Origin: Thermopolyspora sp044507605 | GTDB taxonomy: Bacteria; Actinomycetota; Actinomycetes; Streptosporangiales; Streptosporangiaceae | Length of the DNA: 64,000 bases | Assembly: GCA_044507605.1 (NCBI GenBank) | Contig: JBIQJI010000002.1 | Location: 152,263 to 216,262, forward strand | Direction: 5' to 3' | Notes under the pieces: model-generated | What the model saw: the letters and a program-made list of their open reading frames with translations, nothing else | Database searches by the model: none | What the model was told of the DNA's origin: nothing | Program-made: the position numbers and the translations under genes | In this document: in pieces, positions 1 through 8,149 of the stretch | Layout: each line of letters opens with the position of its first letter | Numbering within the stretch: position 1 is the first letter of the stretch

Positions 1-2096
1 GCCGAGGCCGCGACGCCCTGCAGCGCGCCGCCTTCGGCCGTGCCCGGCCGGGCGCCGCCGAGCATCCGCATCGACCACTCGGCGATCTGCATCACCGCCA
101 TGGCCGCCGGGCTGGGCGGGGTCATGCCGGGCTCCGGGGTGATCGGCTGGGGCGGCTCGCCATAGTACGGCGGGCCGGGGTGGGCCAGCGCCCAGGCGTG
201 CTCGCCGCGGCGGCGCCGGATCAGGTCGGGCGACGGCGCGTGGCCCGCCAGCGCCTCCAGCGCCTCGTCGAACTCCAGGAAGAACACCTCGCCGGCGTCG
301 GCGATCCTGCCCGCGGCGGCGAGGCGGGCGCCCAGCTCCAGCACGGCCTCCCGGACCAGCGCCCAGATCGAGACGGCGTAGAAGACCTTCTCGTCCCTGA
401 TCGGGGTGCTGAGGTCGCTGCCGGCCAGCGCCTTGTCGAACCGCTCCAGGTCGGCCGGCTCCCGGCCGGCCAGCTCGGTGCGCGCCGCCTGCACGGCGGC
501 GTCGCGGCGCTCGGCGAGCCGTGCGCGTTCGGCGGCCAGGTCGTACGGGGCGTCGAGCTGGGCCTTGATGAGGTTGCGGATGATCTCGGGACGCTCGGCG
601 AGCGTGGGCTCGGTGAGGGTGAAGCCGACGGTGCGGCGGCCGTAGGAGTGGACGTAGGCGTCGAAGGCGGCGGTGAACTCCGGGTCGGTGGGCGCCTCTC
701 CGGCCTCCAGCGCCGCGCGCACCTCGGGGCGGGACGCGGCGAGCCGGGCCAGGTCGCCGATGCCGGCGGTCGCCGGGACGTGGTCGCCGGTGAGCCCGCC
801 GCGCAGCCGCAGGGTGCGCGCGGGGTCCCAGCCGAGCAGTTCGGCGCAGGCGACGCCGAGGCGGCCGAGCAGCACGATGGCGGCGCCGGTCAACCGGAAG
901 TACCGCTCGTGCATGTCGGTGAAGACCTCGTGGACCTCGCGCAGATGCCCGGCGAGCTCCTCGTCGCTCAGCCCGGCGAGGTCGACCTCGCGCAGCTCGG
1001 CCGTGCGGGCCGCGATCTCGGGCCGCCACTCGGTGTTCCACCGTTCGATCAGCCGCTCCGGCTCACCGTCGGCCACCTTCACGGCGATCCGTTCCAGCCG
1101 CTCCACCAGCGCGGCGGCGGTGTCGGGGGTGTTGGTCACGTACGGCCAGCCGCCGATGATGCTCACCTTCGGCTCGGCGCCGGTGGTGAAGGCGAAGACG
1201 TGCGGGCTGGCGGACGACAGCACCGGGATGTAGATCGACCGTTCCATCGGCACCCACGGCCGGTCGGTGTTGCGGTCGGGCGTGGAGAACCCTGGCGGCA
1301 CCTCCACCGGGATCTCGACGTGCGGCACCAGGTCGGCGGGCAGGCCGGTGATGGGGCGGGCCTGGAGCAGATAGACCACTCCGTCGCAGATCGCCCATTC
1401 GATGTCCTGGGGGGTCCCGAAATGCCCGGCCACGGAGCGGGCGAGCGCGGCGATCTCGCGGGCCTGCTCGGCGTCGATCGCCTCCTCGGCGCCCGAGGTG
1501 CGGCGCGCGTCGCCGTCGCGGACGCTCCATTCGTCGGCGGTCGCCTCACCGGCCATGAGCCGCTCGCCCAGCCCGCGCACCGCGCTGATCACGACCTCGC
1601 CGGGATCGGCGGTGAGCGGGTTGGCGCTGAAGGCGACACCGGCGGCCTCGGCCGGCACCATGGCCTGCACGAGCACGGCCACCTTCCCCGGCGGGGCGTC
1701 CCCCCGATAGGCGGCGACCCGTTCGGAGAAGCCGGACTCCCAGCAGGTGCGCACCGCGTCCAGCACGGCGTCGACGCCCCGCACGTCCAGCAGCGACTCG
1801 TACTGCCCGGCGTACGACATGCCTTCGAGATCCTCGGCGATACCGGACGACCGCACCGCCACGGGGACGTCGCCGAGGCCGGCCAGCGCGTCGCGCAGCT
1901 CGGCGCGCAGCCCGGCCGTGTCGGCACCGGCCCGGAACAGCTCGTCCAGCCCTTCGGCGTCGACCGCCCACCCGTCCGGGACGGTGAATCCGGCCGCCTG
2001 CAGCTCACCGAGCATGGCGGCCTTGCGGCCGACCCGCGGCGCGTCGCTCAGCCGGATGCCGGACAACGCCCGCGTGTATCTCACCGCGTCTCTCAC
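1..2096 (-). CDS. PEP-utilising enzyme / rifampin phosphotransferase-like protein (3' end cut by window)
   Basis: The start is GTG at 2096, with GGGAGGAG about 9 nt upstream. The N-terminus reads VGRKAAMLGELQAAG, followed by the ATP-grasp signature AVRSSGIAEDLEGMSYAGQ and then DIEWAICDGVVYLLQARPIT. These define the PEP/pyruvate-binding nucleotide domain of PEP synthase, PPDK and rifampin phosphotransferase, covering roughly residues 1-310. The following ~390 residues look like the variable middle (substrate) domain. The swivelling phosphohistidine domain is not reached before position 1, so catalytic competence cannot be judged. It is the last visible gene downstream of the P450/ferredoxin pair, 120 nt from the ferredoxin. 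It could be a self-resistance or tailoring phosphotransferase, or an unrelated flanking gene. Confidence 0.8.
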   Translation of the reverse strand, partial: MRDAVRYTRALSGIRLSDAPRVGRKAAMLGELQAAGFTVPDGWAVDAEGLDELFRAGADTAGLRAELRDALAGLGDVPVAVRSSGIAEDLEGMSYAGQYESLLDVRGVDAVLDAVRTCWESGFSERVAAYRGDAPPGKVAVLVQAMVPAEAAGVAFSANPLTADPGEVVISAVRGLGERLMAGEATADEWSVRDGDARRTSGAEEAIDAEQAREIAALARSVAGHFGTPQDIEWAICDGVVYLLQARPITGLPADLVPHVEIPVEVPPGFSTPDRNTDRPWVPMERSIYIPVLSSASPHVFAFTTGAEPKVSIIGGWPYVTNTPDTAAALVERLERIAVKVADGEPERLIERWNTEWRPEIAARTAELREVDLAGLSDEELAGHLREVHEVFTDMHERYFRLTGAAIVLLGRLGVACAELLGWDPARTLRLRGGLTGDHVPATAGIGDLARLAASRPEVRAALEAGEAPTDPEFTAAFDAYVHSYGRRTVGFTLTEPTLAERPEIIRNLIKAQLDAPYDLAAERARLAERRDAAVQAARTELAGREPADLERFDKALAGSDLSTPIRDEKVFYAVSIWALVREAVLELGARLAAAGRIADAGEVFFLEFDEALEALAGHAPSPDLIRRRRGEHAWALAHPGPPYYGEPPQPITPEPGMTPPSPAAMAVMQIAEWSMRMLGGARPGTAEGGALQGVAAS

Positions 2097-2216
2097 GTCA
2101 GCGACTCCTCCCAAATCGTGCCGTCCCGAAGGACGGCGGTCGGCCCCAAGCCCACCCGATCGCGCTGCCGCCACGCTCGTGGCGGACTGGAGAACGCATC
2201 GGGAATCGCTCGAGGA

Positions 2217-2414
2217 TCACTCGGGAACCAGCGTGATGGCTCCCACCGGGCAGCTCTTCACGGCCCGGCGCACGCCGTCCAGCAGCGCCTCGCCGGGCTC
2301 TTTGTCGATCAGCACGACGTAGCCTTCGTCTTCGTCCTGGTCGAACACCGCGGGCTGCAACGCCACGCACTGTCCCGACCCGATGCACCGTTCCTGATCG
2401 ACGCGCACCCGCAT
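2217..2414 (-). CDS. [3Fe-4S]-type ferredoxin, P450 partner
   Basis: This 65-residue acidic protein has Cys10 and Cys16 in CIGSGQC and a third Cys in SCPVGA. The position of the fourth cluster ligand carries non-Cys residues (ALQP), the pattern of actinobacterial [3Fe-4S] ferredoxins that feed electrons to cytochromes P450. The ATG is preceded by AGGAG at good spacing. The gene lies 28 nt downstream of the P450 on the same strand, so the two are very likely co-transcribed as a redox pair. No ferredoxin reductase is visible here, so a housekeeping reductase would be needed. Confidence 0.93.
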   Translation of the reverse strand: MRVRVDQERCIGSGQCVALQPAVFDQDEDEGYVVLIDKEPGEALLDGVRRAVKSCPVGAITLVPE

Positions 2415-2442
2415 GTCCTGCTCCTTTCGATCCGATGCGCTC

Positions 2443-3699
2443 TCACCACGTCACGGGCAGCCGGTGCACGCCGAACAGGTTCGCCTCGTACTTGAACGGG
2501 ATCTCCTCGAGCGGCACGGCCAGCCGGAGCGTGGGGAATCTGGCCAGCAGCGTGGTGAAGACGATGTCGAGTTCGAGCCGGGCCAGGTTGGCGCCCAGGC
2601 ACTGGTGCGGCCCGTGGCCGAAGGCCAGGTGGTGCCGTTCGGTGCGGTGCGGATCGAACCGGTCCGGGTCGCGGAACGCCGCCGGGTCGCGGTCCGCCGA
2701 GGCCGCCAGCGGGATCACGCCCTCGCCCGCCTTGATGACCACGCCGTCGAGCTCGATGTCGGCCAGCGCGGTGCGGCACGTCGCCAGCTCGGCGATGGTC
2801 AGGTAGCGCAGCAGCTCCTCGATGACCTTGGGCATCAGGGCGGGGTCGGCGCGCAGCTCGGCGATCACCTCAGGGTGCCGCAGCAGCGTCACGGTGCCCA
2901 GCGCGATCATGTTGGCGGTGGTCTCGTACCCGGCGAACAGCAGCAGCACCGCGATGACGACCAGCTCGTGCCGCTTGAGCCGCCCCGATCGCACGAAGCC
3001 GTCGGCCACCCGGCCGATCAGATCGGGGGTGGGCCGCTCGCACTTGGCCGTGACCAGCTTCCTGATGTACGCCGTGAGCTCGGTGAAGACGGCGGCGCCG
3101 CGTTCGGGGTCGCCCGTGCCGGTCATCACGGCGCTGGTGAGCCCCTCGAAGTAGGCGTACTCCTCGTCGGGGACGCCCAGCAGCCGGCCGATGGCCAGGG
3201 TGGGCACCGGCAGCGCCAGCGCGGTCACCAGATCGGCCGGGCGGGGCCCGGCGGCCATGCGGTCCAGGCAGTCGTCGACGCTGCGCTGGATGGCGGGGCG
3301 CAGCTCCTTGATGCGTTTCGCCGTGAACTCGGGAATGAACATCCGCCGGTGCGGGCCGTGCTCGGGCGGGTCCATGCCGACGAAGACGCGGACGTGGCGC
3401 AGGTACTCCGCGTCCTGGGTGAGGAACGGGTAGCCGGGGCGGCTCCGGTCGGAGCTGATGCGCGGATCGGTCAGCAGGGCGCGCACGTCGGCGTACCGGG
3501 ACACGATCCACGCGGTCTGCCCGTTGGCCAGCCGCACCTTGGTGGCCGGCGCCTCCTCGCGCAGCCGGGCGTACTGCGGCGGCGGATGGAAGGGGCAGGT
3601 GCGCCGCATCGGGAACGCCGGCAGGTCCGGCGCCTCATCGTGCGGCACGTCGTCCGGCAGCAGGTCGTGGTCGATCACGTCGTCTCGCGTCTCGGTCAT
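2443..3699 (-). CDS. Cytochrome P450 (CYP105/107-like) tailoring oxidase
   Basis: The 418-residue length is standard for bacterial class I P450s. The I-helix oxygen-activation motif AGYETT is at about 256-261, the K-helix ExxR at 295-298, and the haem loop FGHGPHQCLG has Cys367 as thiolate ligand. The C-terminal GVHRLPVTW is typical of CYP105-type enzymes. The ATG overlaps the stop of the upstream SARP gene (ATGA), so translation is coupled to the regulator. Together with the adjacent ferredoxin it most likely hydroxylates or couples the cluster product. The substrate cannot be read from sequence. Confidence 0.93.
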   Translation of the reverse strand: MTETRDDVIDHDLLPDDVPHDEAPDLPAFPMRRTCPFHPPPQYARLREEAPATKVRLANGQTAWIVSRYADVRALLTDPRISSDRSRPGYPFLTQDAEYLRHVRVFVGMDPPEHGPHRRMFIPEFTAKRIKELRPAIQRSVDDCLDRMAAGPRPADLVTALALPVPTLAIGRLLGVPDEEYAYFEGLTSAVMTGTGDPERGAAVFTELTAYIRKLVTAKCERPTPDLIGRVADGFVRSGRLKRHELVVIAVLLLFAGYETTANMIALGTVTLLRHPEVIAELRADPALMPKVIEELLRYLTIAELATCRTALADIELDGVVIKAGEGVIPLAASADRDPAAFRDPDRFDPHRTERHHLAFGHGPHQCLGANLARLELDIVFTTLLARFPTLRLAVPLEEIPFKYEANLFGVHRLPVTW

Positions 3700-5549
3700 G
3701 GCGCGGCTCCCAGCTGGCTGAGCACGTACGGGTAGACCAGGCCGGGCGGCTCGAACACGGTCTCGCCCGCCACCTCGTCCTCGGTGGGCCGGAGGAAACG
3801 GTGCTCGGCGAGGTTCTCGATGAGGGCCTCGGCCGTGGCCAGGTCGGTGCCGAGGATCCGCGTGGCCTGGCCGGCGGTCACGGTGGCCGCGCCGTGCTTC
3901 GCGAACATCCGCAGCGTCTCCTGCGCCTCGGGATCCAGGCGCTGGAAGCCGGCCGCCAGCCGGGCGGCGACGTCGAACTCGCCGAAGCGCAGCTCGCCCA
4001 GCAGCCGGCCGCCGCCGGACAGCCGGTCGGCGAGCTTGCGCAGCGGATACCTGGGGCTGGTGCTGAGCTTGGCGCCGACGGTCCTGATGGCCAGCGGCAG
4101 CCGCCCGCACAGCTGGACGATCTGCCTGGCGGCCTCCGGCTCGGCCTCGATGCGGGCCTCGCCGATCAGCGCGCCCAGCAGCCGCACGCACTCCTCGACG
4201 GAGGGCGTGTCCAGTTCGACGTGCCGCGCCCCCGCCAGCGACGACAGGCCCGAGCATCCGGTGACCAGGACGGCGCAGGTGCCGCCGCCCGGCAGCAGCG
4301 GCCTGACCTGGGCGGCCGAGACGGCCTCGTCGAGCAGCATGAGCAGGCGGCACTCGGCGGTGCGGCTGCGGAACAGCTGAGTGCGTTCGTCCTGGGTGGC
4401 CGGCAGCCGCGCCTCCTCGACGCCGATGGCGCGCAGGAAGCCGCCGAGCACGTCGAAGGGGTCCTTGGGTTCGGCGGCCAGCCCGCCCAGGTCGGCGTAG
4501 AACTGGCCGTCGGGGAATTGCGACCGCACCAGGTGGGCGACGCGGACCGCGAGCGTGGTCTTGCCGACACCGGCCGGCCCGGCGATCGTGACGAGCCGTA
4601 GCGCGGTGCCTCCCGACTCGCCGGTGAGCAGCCCGGTGACCTCCCGCACGGGCCCGTCGCGGCCGACGAAGTCGGCGATGTCGGGCGGCAGGTGGGCGGG
4701 CGGGGCGAACGTGGCCACCGGGGCCGGGGCCGGGGGCGGGGGCGGCGCCGGACGGCTCTCCGGGAGCTCCCGCGGGGCGGCATCGGTGGCCGACGACGAC
4801 ATGTCGGCGTCCAGCAGCTCCCGCTGCAGCTCGCGCAGCCCGCTCGACGGTTCGATGCCGAGCTCCTCGCGCAGGTTGCGGCGCAGCGTCTGATAGACCT
4901 CCAGGGCCTCCGAGCGCCGCCCCGAACGGTGCAGGCTGATCATCAGCTTGGCGTGGAAGCCCTCGTGGTAGGGGTGCTCCGCGATGAGCAGCTTGAGGTC
5001 GGAGATGAGCTCGCGGTGCTGGCGGAGCCGCAGCCGGGTGTCGACCCGCAGCTCCAGCGCCTGCAGCACGCTCTCCGCCGTCTGGGTGATCAGGGCGCCG
5101 AGCACCGGCCCGGGGTCCACGTCGGACAGCGGGGTGGTGGAGCACATCTCCAGTGCCCGGTTCAGCAGCTCCAGCGCCTCCTCGACGCCGTCCGCCGCGA
5201 GCCGTTCCCTGGCCGACTCCACCAGCCGGTCGAAGACGTCTTTGTCCAGAGCATCGTGTTCCAGGTGCAGAACGTAACCGAGCGGCTTGGTCTCGAGCAC
5301 GTTCTGGCAGGAGCCGTTCTGCGCCGCGGCCAGTGTGCGGCGCAGCTGGTACACGTAGGTCTGCAGTGTGGCCAGTGCGCTGACCGGCGGGTTCGTGCCC
5401 CACAGTTCCTCGATGAGGGTGCCCGTGGTGACGACACGGTCGTGCCGGAGCGCGAGGAGGGCCAGCACGCAACGCAGCTTGGGGGCGCTCGGTGTCACGG
5501 CCTTCCCGTTGAAGGTCGCGTTGAGCGTGCCCAGCACCGAGACCCTCAT
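3696..5549 (-). CDS. Medium-size SARP regulator with NB-ARC domain (AfsR/CdaR-like)
   Basis: The 617-residue protein opens with an OmpR-type winged-helix DNA-binding domain (MRVSVLGTLNATFNGKAV, about 1-95). A bacterial transcriptional activation domain follows (about 95-250), then a Pro/Ala-rich linker, then an NB-ARC ATPase with P-loop GPAGVGKTT near residue 325. It stops without the TPR array of full AfsR, matching medium-length SARPs. The gene sits inside the biosynthetic operon, ATGA-coupled to the aminotransferase upstream and the P450 downstream. It would therefore be made together with the enzymes, giving positive feedback if it activates this operon. The direct repeats at 14861 and 22235 are candidate targets. 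Confidence 0.93.
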   Translation of the reverse strand: MRVSVLGTLNATFNGKAVTPSAPKLRCVLALLALRHDRVVTTGTLIEELWGTNPPVSALATLQTYVYQLRRTLAAAQNGSCQNVLETKPLGYVLHLEHDALDKDVFDRLVESARERLAADGVEEALELLNRALEMCSTTPLSDVDPGPVLGALITQTAESVLQALELRVDTRLRLRQHRELISDLKLLIAEHPYHEGFHAKLMISLHRSGRRSEALEVYQTLRRNLREELGIEPSSGLRELQRELLDADMSSSATDAAPRELPESRPAPPPPPAPAPVATFAPPAHLPPDIADFVGRDGPVREVTGLLTGESGGTALRLVTIAGPAGVGKTTLAVRVAHLVRSQFPDGQFYADLGGLAAEPKDPFDVLGGFLRAIGVEEARLPATQDERTQLFRSRTAECRLLMLLDEAVSAAQVRPLLPGGGTCAVLVTGCSGLSSLAGARHVELDTPSVEECVRLLGALIGEARIEAEPEAARQIVQLCGRLPLAIRTVGAKLSTSPRYPLRKLADRLSGGGRLLGELRFGEFDVAARLAAGFQRLDPEAQETLRMFAKHGAATVTAGQATRILGTDLATAEALIENLAEHRFLRPTEDEVAGETVFEPPGLVYPYVLSQLGAAP

Positions 5550-6766
5550 GGGCCACCGGTCCGATCGGACGACAGCGCCGACAGGCAGGTGGGGGCCCGC
5601 TCGGCGATCGCGGCGCTGTTGGTCACGATGATCCTGATGATCTGGCAGATCTCGGCCACCTCCCGCTCCCCGACACCCGTGCCGGTCGGCAGGGCGAGCA
5701 CCTTGGCGGACAGCTCCTCCGCCCGGGGCAACTCGGCCGAGCCCCGGTAGGGGGTCATCTCATGGCAGCCCGGGTGGAAGTAGCGGCGGGCCAGCACGTT
5801 CTCCTGGTGCAGCATGCTCAGCAGCGAGTCGCGGCTGAGCCCGGCGGCCTCCTCGTCGATCTCCAAGATGACGTACTGGTAGTTGTTGCGTTCTTCTTCG
5901 TCGAACGGCAGCAGCCGCACCCCGGGGATGCCGGCGAGGCCCTCCTGGTAGAGGCGGTAGTTGGCCAGGTTGCGGAGCACGAACCGCTCGATGCCGTCGA
6001 TCGAGGTCAGCCCCATGGCCGCGGCGGGTTCGCTCATCTTGGCGTTGGTGCCGACGTACCCGACCAGGTCCTCGCCGGTGATGCCGAAGTTGCGCATGCT
6101 GGCCGCCCGGGCGGCCATCCCGTCGTCGTTGGTGACGATGGCGCCGCCTTCGAAGGCGTTGACGAACTTCGTCGAGTGGAAACTGAAGACCTCGGCCAGC
6201 CCGCCGCCGCCGATCGGGCGCCCCCGGTAGGTGCAGGCGAAGGCGTGCGCGGCGTCGAACAGCAGCGCCAGGCCGTATCGGTGGGCCAGCTGCTCCAGCC
6301 GGTCCACCGGCGCCGCGCGGCCCCACAGGTGCACCGCGAGGATGGCGCTGGTGCGCGGGCCGATCACCGACTCGGCGTGGGCGACGTCGATCTGGCCGGT
6401 GTGCGGGTCGACGTCACAGAACACCGGGGTCAGGCCGAGCCACGCCACGACGTGCGCGGTGGCCGCGAAGGTCAGCGAGGGCACGATGACCTCGCCGGTC
6501 AGCCGGGCCGCCTTGATGGCGATCTGCAGCGCCGCGGTGGCGTTGCAGGTGGCCACCGCGTGCCGGGTGCCGGCGATCTCCGCGACCCGCCGCTCGAACT
6601 CCTGCACCAGTGGCCCGTCGTTGGACAGCCGGCCCCGCTCGAAGGCGGCGTCCAGGCGAGCGTAGAACACTCCTCGGTCGCCGACGTTGGGCGCGCCAAC
6701 CCGCAGCGGGGTGACAAAGGCCGGCGTTCCGCCAAATCCTGCCAGATCCTCCAACATGCGCTTCAC
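5546..6766 (-). CDS. dTDP-4-keto-6-deoxyhexose 4-aminotransferase (DesI-like, DegT/DnrJ/EryC1 family)
   Basis: This 406-residue PLP enzyme of the sugar aminotransferase family has a Schiff-base Lys in FSFHSTKFVNAFEGG. The N-terminus (LAGFGGTPAF, then LSNDGPLVQEFERRVA) and blocks such as PSLTFAAT and NAKMSEPAAAMGLTS closely resemble what I recall of DesI of desosamine biosynthesis. DesI makes dTDP-4-amino-4,6-dideoxyglucose from the RmlB product. The start is GTG at 6766; an ATG at 6757 is possible because neither has a strong SD. It is coupled by ATGA to the SARP downstream. With RmlA and RmlB at 25.5-27.6 kb it supports an aminodeoxysugar on the product. Confidence 0.9.
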   Translation of the reverse strand: MKRMLEDLAGFGGTPAFVTPLRVGAPNVGDRGVFYARLDAAFERGRLSNDGPLVQEFERRVAEIAGTRHAVATCNATAALQIAIKAARLTGEVIVPSLTFAATAHVVAWLGLTPVFCDVDPHTGQIDVAHAESVIGPRTSAILAVHLWGRAAPVDRLEQLAHRYGLALLFDAAHAFACTYRGRPIGGGGLAEVFSFHSTKFVNAFEGGAIVTNDDGMAARAASMRNFGITGEDLVGYVGTNAKMSEPAAAMGLTSIDGIERFVLRNLANYRLYQEGLAGIPGVRLLPFDEEERNNYQYVILEIDEEAAGLSRDSLLSMLHQENVLARRYFHPGCHEMTPYRGSAELPRAEELSAKVLALPTGTGVGEREVAEICQIIRIIVTNSAAIAERAPTCLSALSSDRTGGP

Positions 6767-6841
6767 GAACCACCGCCAGCATTCCTAGATCTTGCGTTTT
6801 CTCATGGTCGGGGAAGCCGCTAGAGCCGTACTCGAAACGGC

Positions 6842-8149
6842 TCAGTGCGACCGGGCGACGAACTCCTTGATCGACTCGATCATGTAGTCGATCATCTCCG
6901 GCGTGATGCCCGGATAGACACCGATCCAGAAAGTCCGCTCGGTGATGATGTCGCTGTTGGTCAGTTCGCCCACCACGCGATGCGGCTGGCTCCGGTACGC
7001 CGGCTGCCGGGTCAGGTTCCCGGCGAACAGCAGGCGGGTGGCGATGCGCCGTGACTCCAGGAAGTCGACCATGGCCCGCCTGGTGAACGGCGCGTCCGGC
7101 TCGATCGTGATCACGAACCCGAACCAGCTCGGGTCGCTGCCGGGGGTGGCGCGGGGCAGCAGCAGCCCCGGGACTCCCTCCAGCCCTTCGTAGAGGCGCC
7201 GCCAGTTGCGCTTGCGCGCGGCCACGAAGTCGCCGAGCTTGGCGAGCTGGCTCAGGCCCAGGGCCGCCTGGATATCGGTCGTCTTCAGGTTGTAGCCGAC
7301 GTGGGAGAAGATGTACTTGTGGTCGTAGCCGGTGGGCAGCTCGCCCATGCTGTGGCCGAACCTGCGCAGGCACTTGTTGTCCTCGCCGGGCTCGCACCAG
7401 CAGTCCCGGCCCCAGTCGCGCATCGACTCGGCGATGCGGGCCAGTTCCACGCTGTCGGTGAGCAGGCAGCCGCCCTCGCCCATCGTGATGTGGTGGGCCG
7501 GGTAGAAGCTGACGGTCGCCATGTCGCCGAAGGTGCCGGTGTAGCGGCCCTGATGCTTCGACCACACCGCGTCACAGTTGTCCTCGACCAGGAACAGCTC
7601 GTGCTCCTCGGCGAACTGCGCGATCTCCGCCACCGGGAACGGGTTGCCCAGCGTGTGGGCCATCATGATGGCCTTCGTGCGCGGTGACAGCGCCGCCGCG
7701 ACCCGGTCCAGCGTGGTGTTGTAGGTGCCGAGCTCCACGTCGACGAAGACCGGCACCATGCCGTGCTGCAGGATCGGGTTGACCGTGGTGGGGAAGCTCG
7801 CCGCCACCGTGATGACCTCGTCGCCGGGCCGCAGCCTGCGGTCCTCCAGCTCCGGCGCGGTCAGCGTGGCGACCGCGAGCAGGTTGGCCGACGAACCCGA
7901 ATTGGTCAGGTGCGCCTTGCGCAGCCCGAGCGCCTTGGCGAACTTGCGCTCGAAGCGGAGCGCGGTCGCCCCCGACGCGATCTTCATCTCCGCCGCCTGC
8001 CCGACCAGCGCGGCGCAGTCGTCCTCGTCGAGCACTGCTCCCGACGTCTGGATCGGGGTGACACCCGGCGTGAAGCCGGGGCCGGGCGCCCGATCGCGGT
8101 GGAGCTTGCGGGCCTGCTCCAGGAGAAGCTCCTTCAGCGGATCAGCCAC
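6842..8149 (-). CDS. NDP-4-keto-6-deoxyhexose 3-dehydratase (E1/RfbH/SpnQ-like)
   Basis: The aminotransferase-fold protein has the usual PLP Lys replaced by His in SFYPAHHITMGEGG. This is the hallmark of PMP-dependent 3-dehydrases such as RfbH/E1 and SpnQ, which remove the C-3 hydroxyl. Several Cys residues (CDAV, CWCEPGEDNKCLRR) fit the region binding the [2Fe-2S] cluster in this family. I chose GTG at 8149 (435 aa): GGAGG lies 8 nt upstream and the start overlaps the reductase stop. The in-frame ATG at 8164 falls inside that SD. A 2,3-dehydratase, usual for 2,3,6-trideoxy sugars, is not seen, so the product may be a 3,6-dideoxyhexose. Confidence 0.92.
   Translation of the reverse strand: MADPLKELLLEQARKLHRDRAPGPGFTPGVTPIQTSGAVLDEDDCAALVGQAAEMKIASGATALRFERKFAKALGLRKAHLTNSGSSANLLAVATLTAPELEDRRLRPGDEVITVAASFPTTVNPILQHGMVPVFVDVELGTYNTTLDRVAAALSPRTKAIMMAHTLGNPFPVAEIAQFAEEHELFLVEDNCDAVWSKHQGRYTGTFGDMATVSFYPAHHITMGEGGCLLTDSVELARIAESMRDWGRDCWCEPGEDNKCLRRFGHSMGELPTGYDHKYIFSHVGYNLKTTDIQAALGLSQLAKLGDFVAARKRNWRRLYEGLEGVPGLLLPRATPGSDPSWFGFVITIEPDAPFTRRAMVDFLESRRIATRLLFAGNLTRQPAYRSQPHRVVGELTNSDIITERTFWIGVYPGITPEMIDYMIESIKEFVARSH

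Noticed and set aside
180..2495. 771-residue plus-strand open frame
   Set aside because: It lies antisense to the PEP-utilising enzyme and ferredoxin; the translation is low-complexity Arg/Gly/Ala with no domain. GC-rich third-position bias on the other strand explains it.
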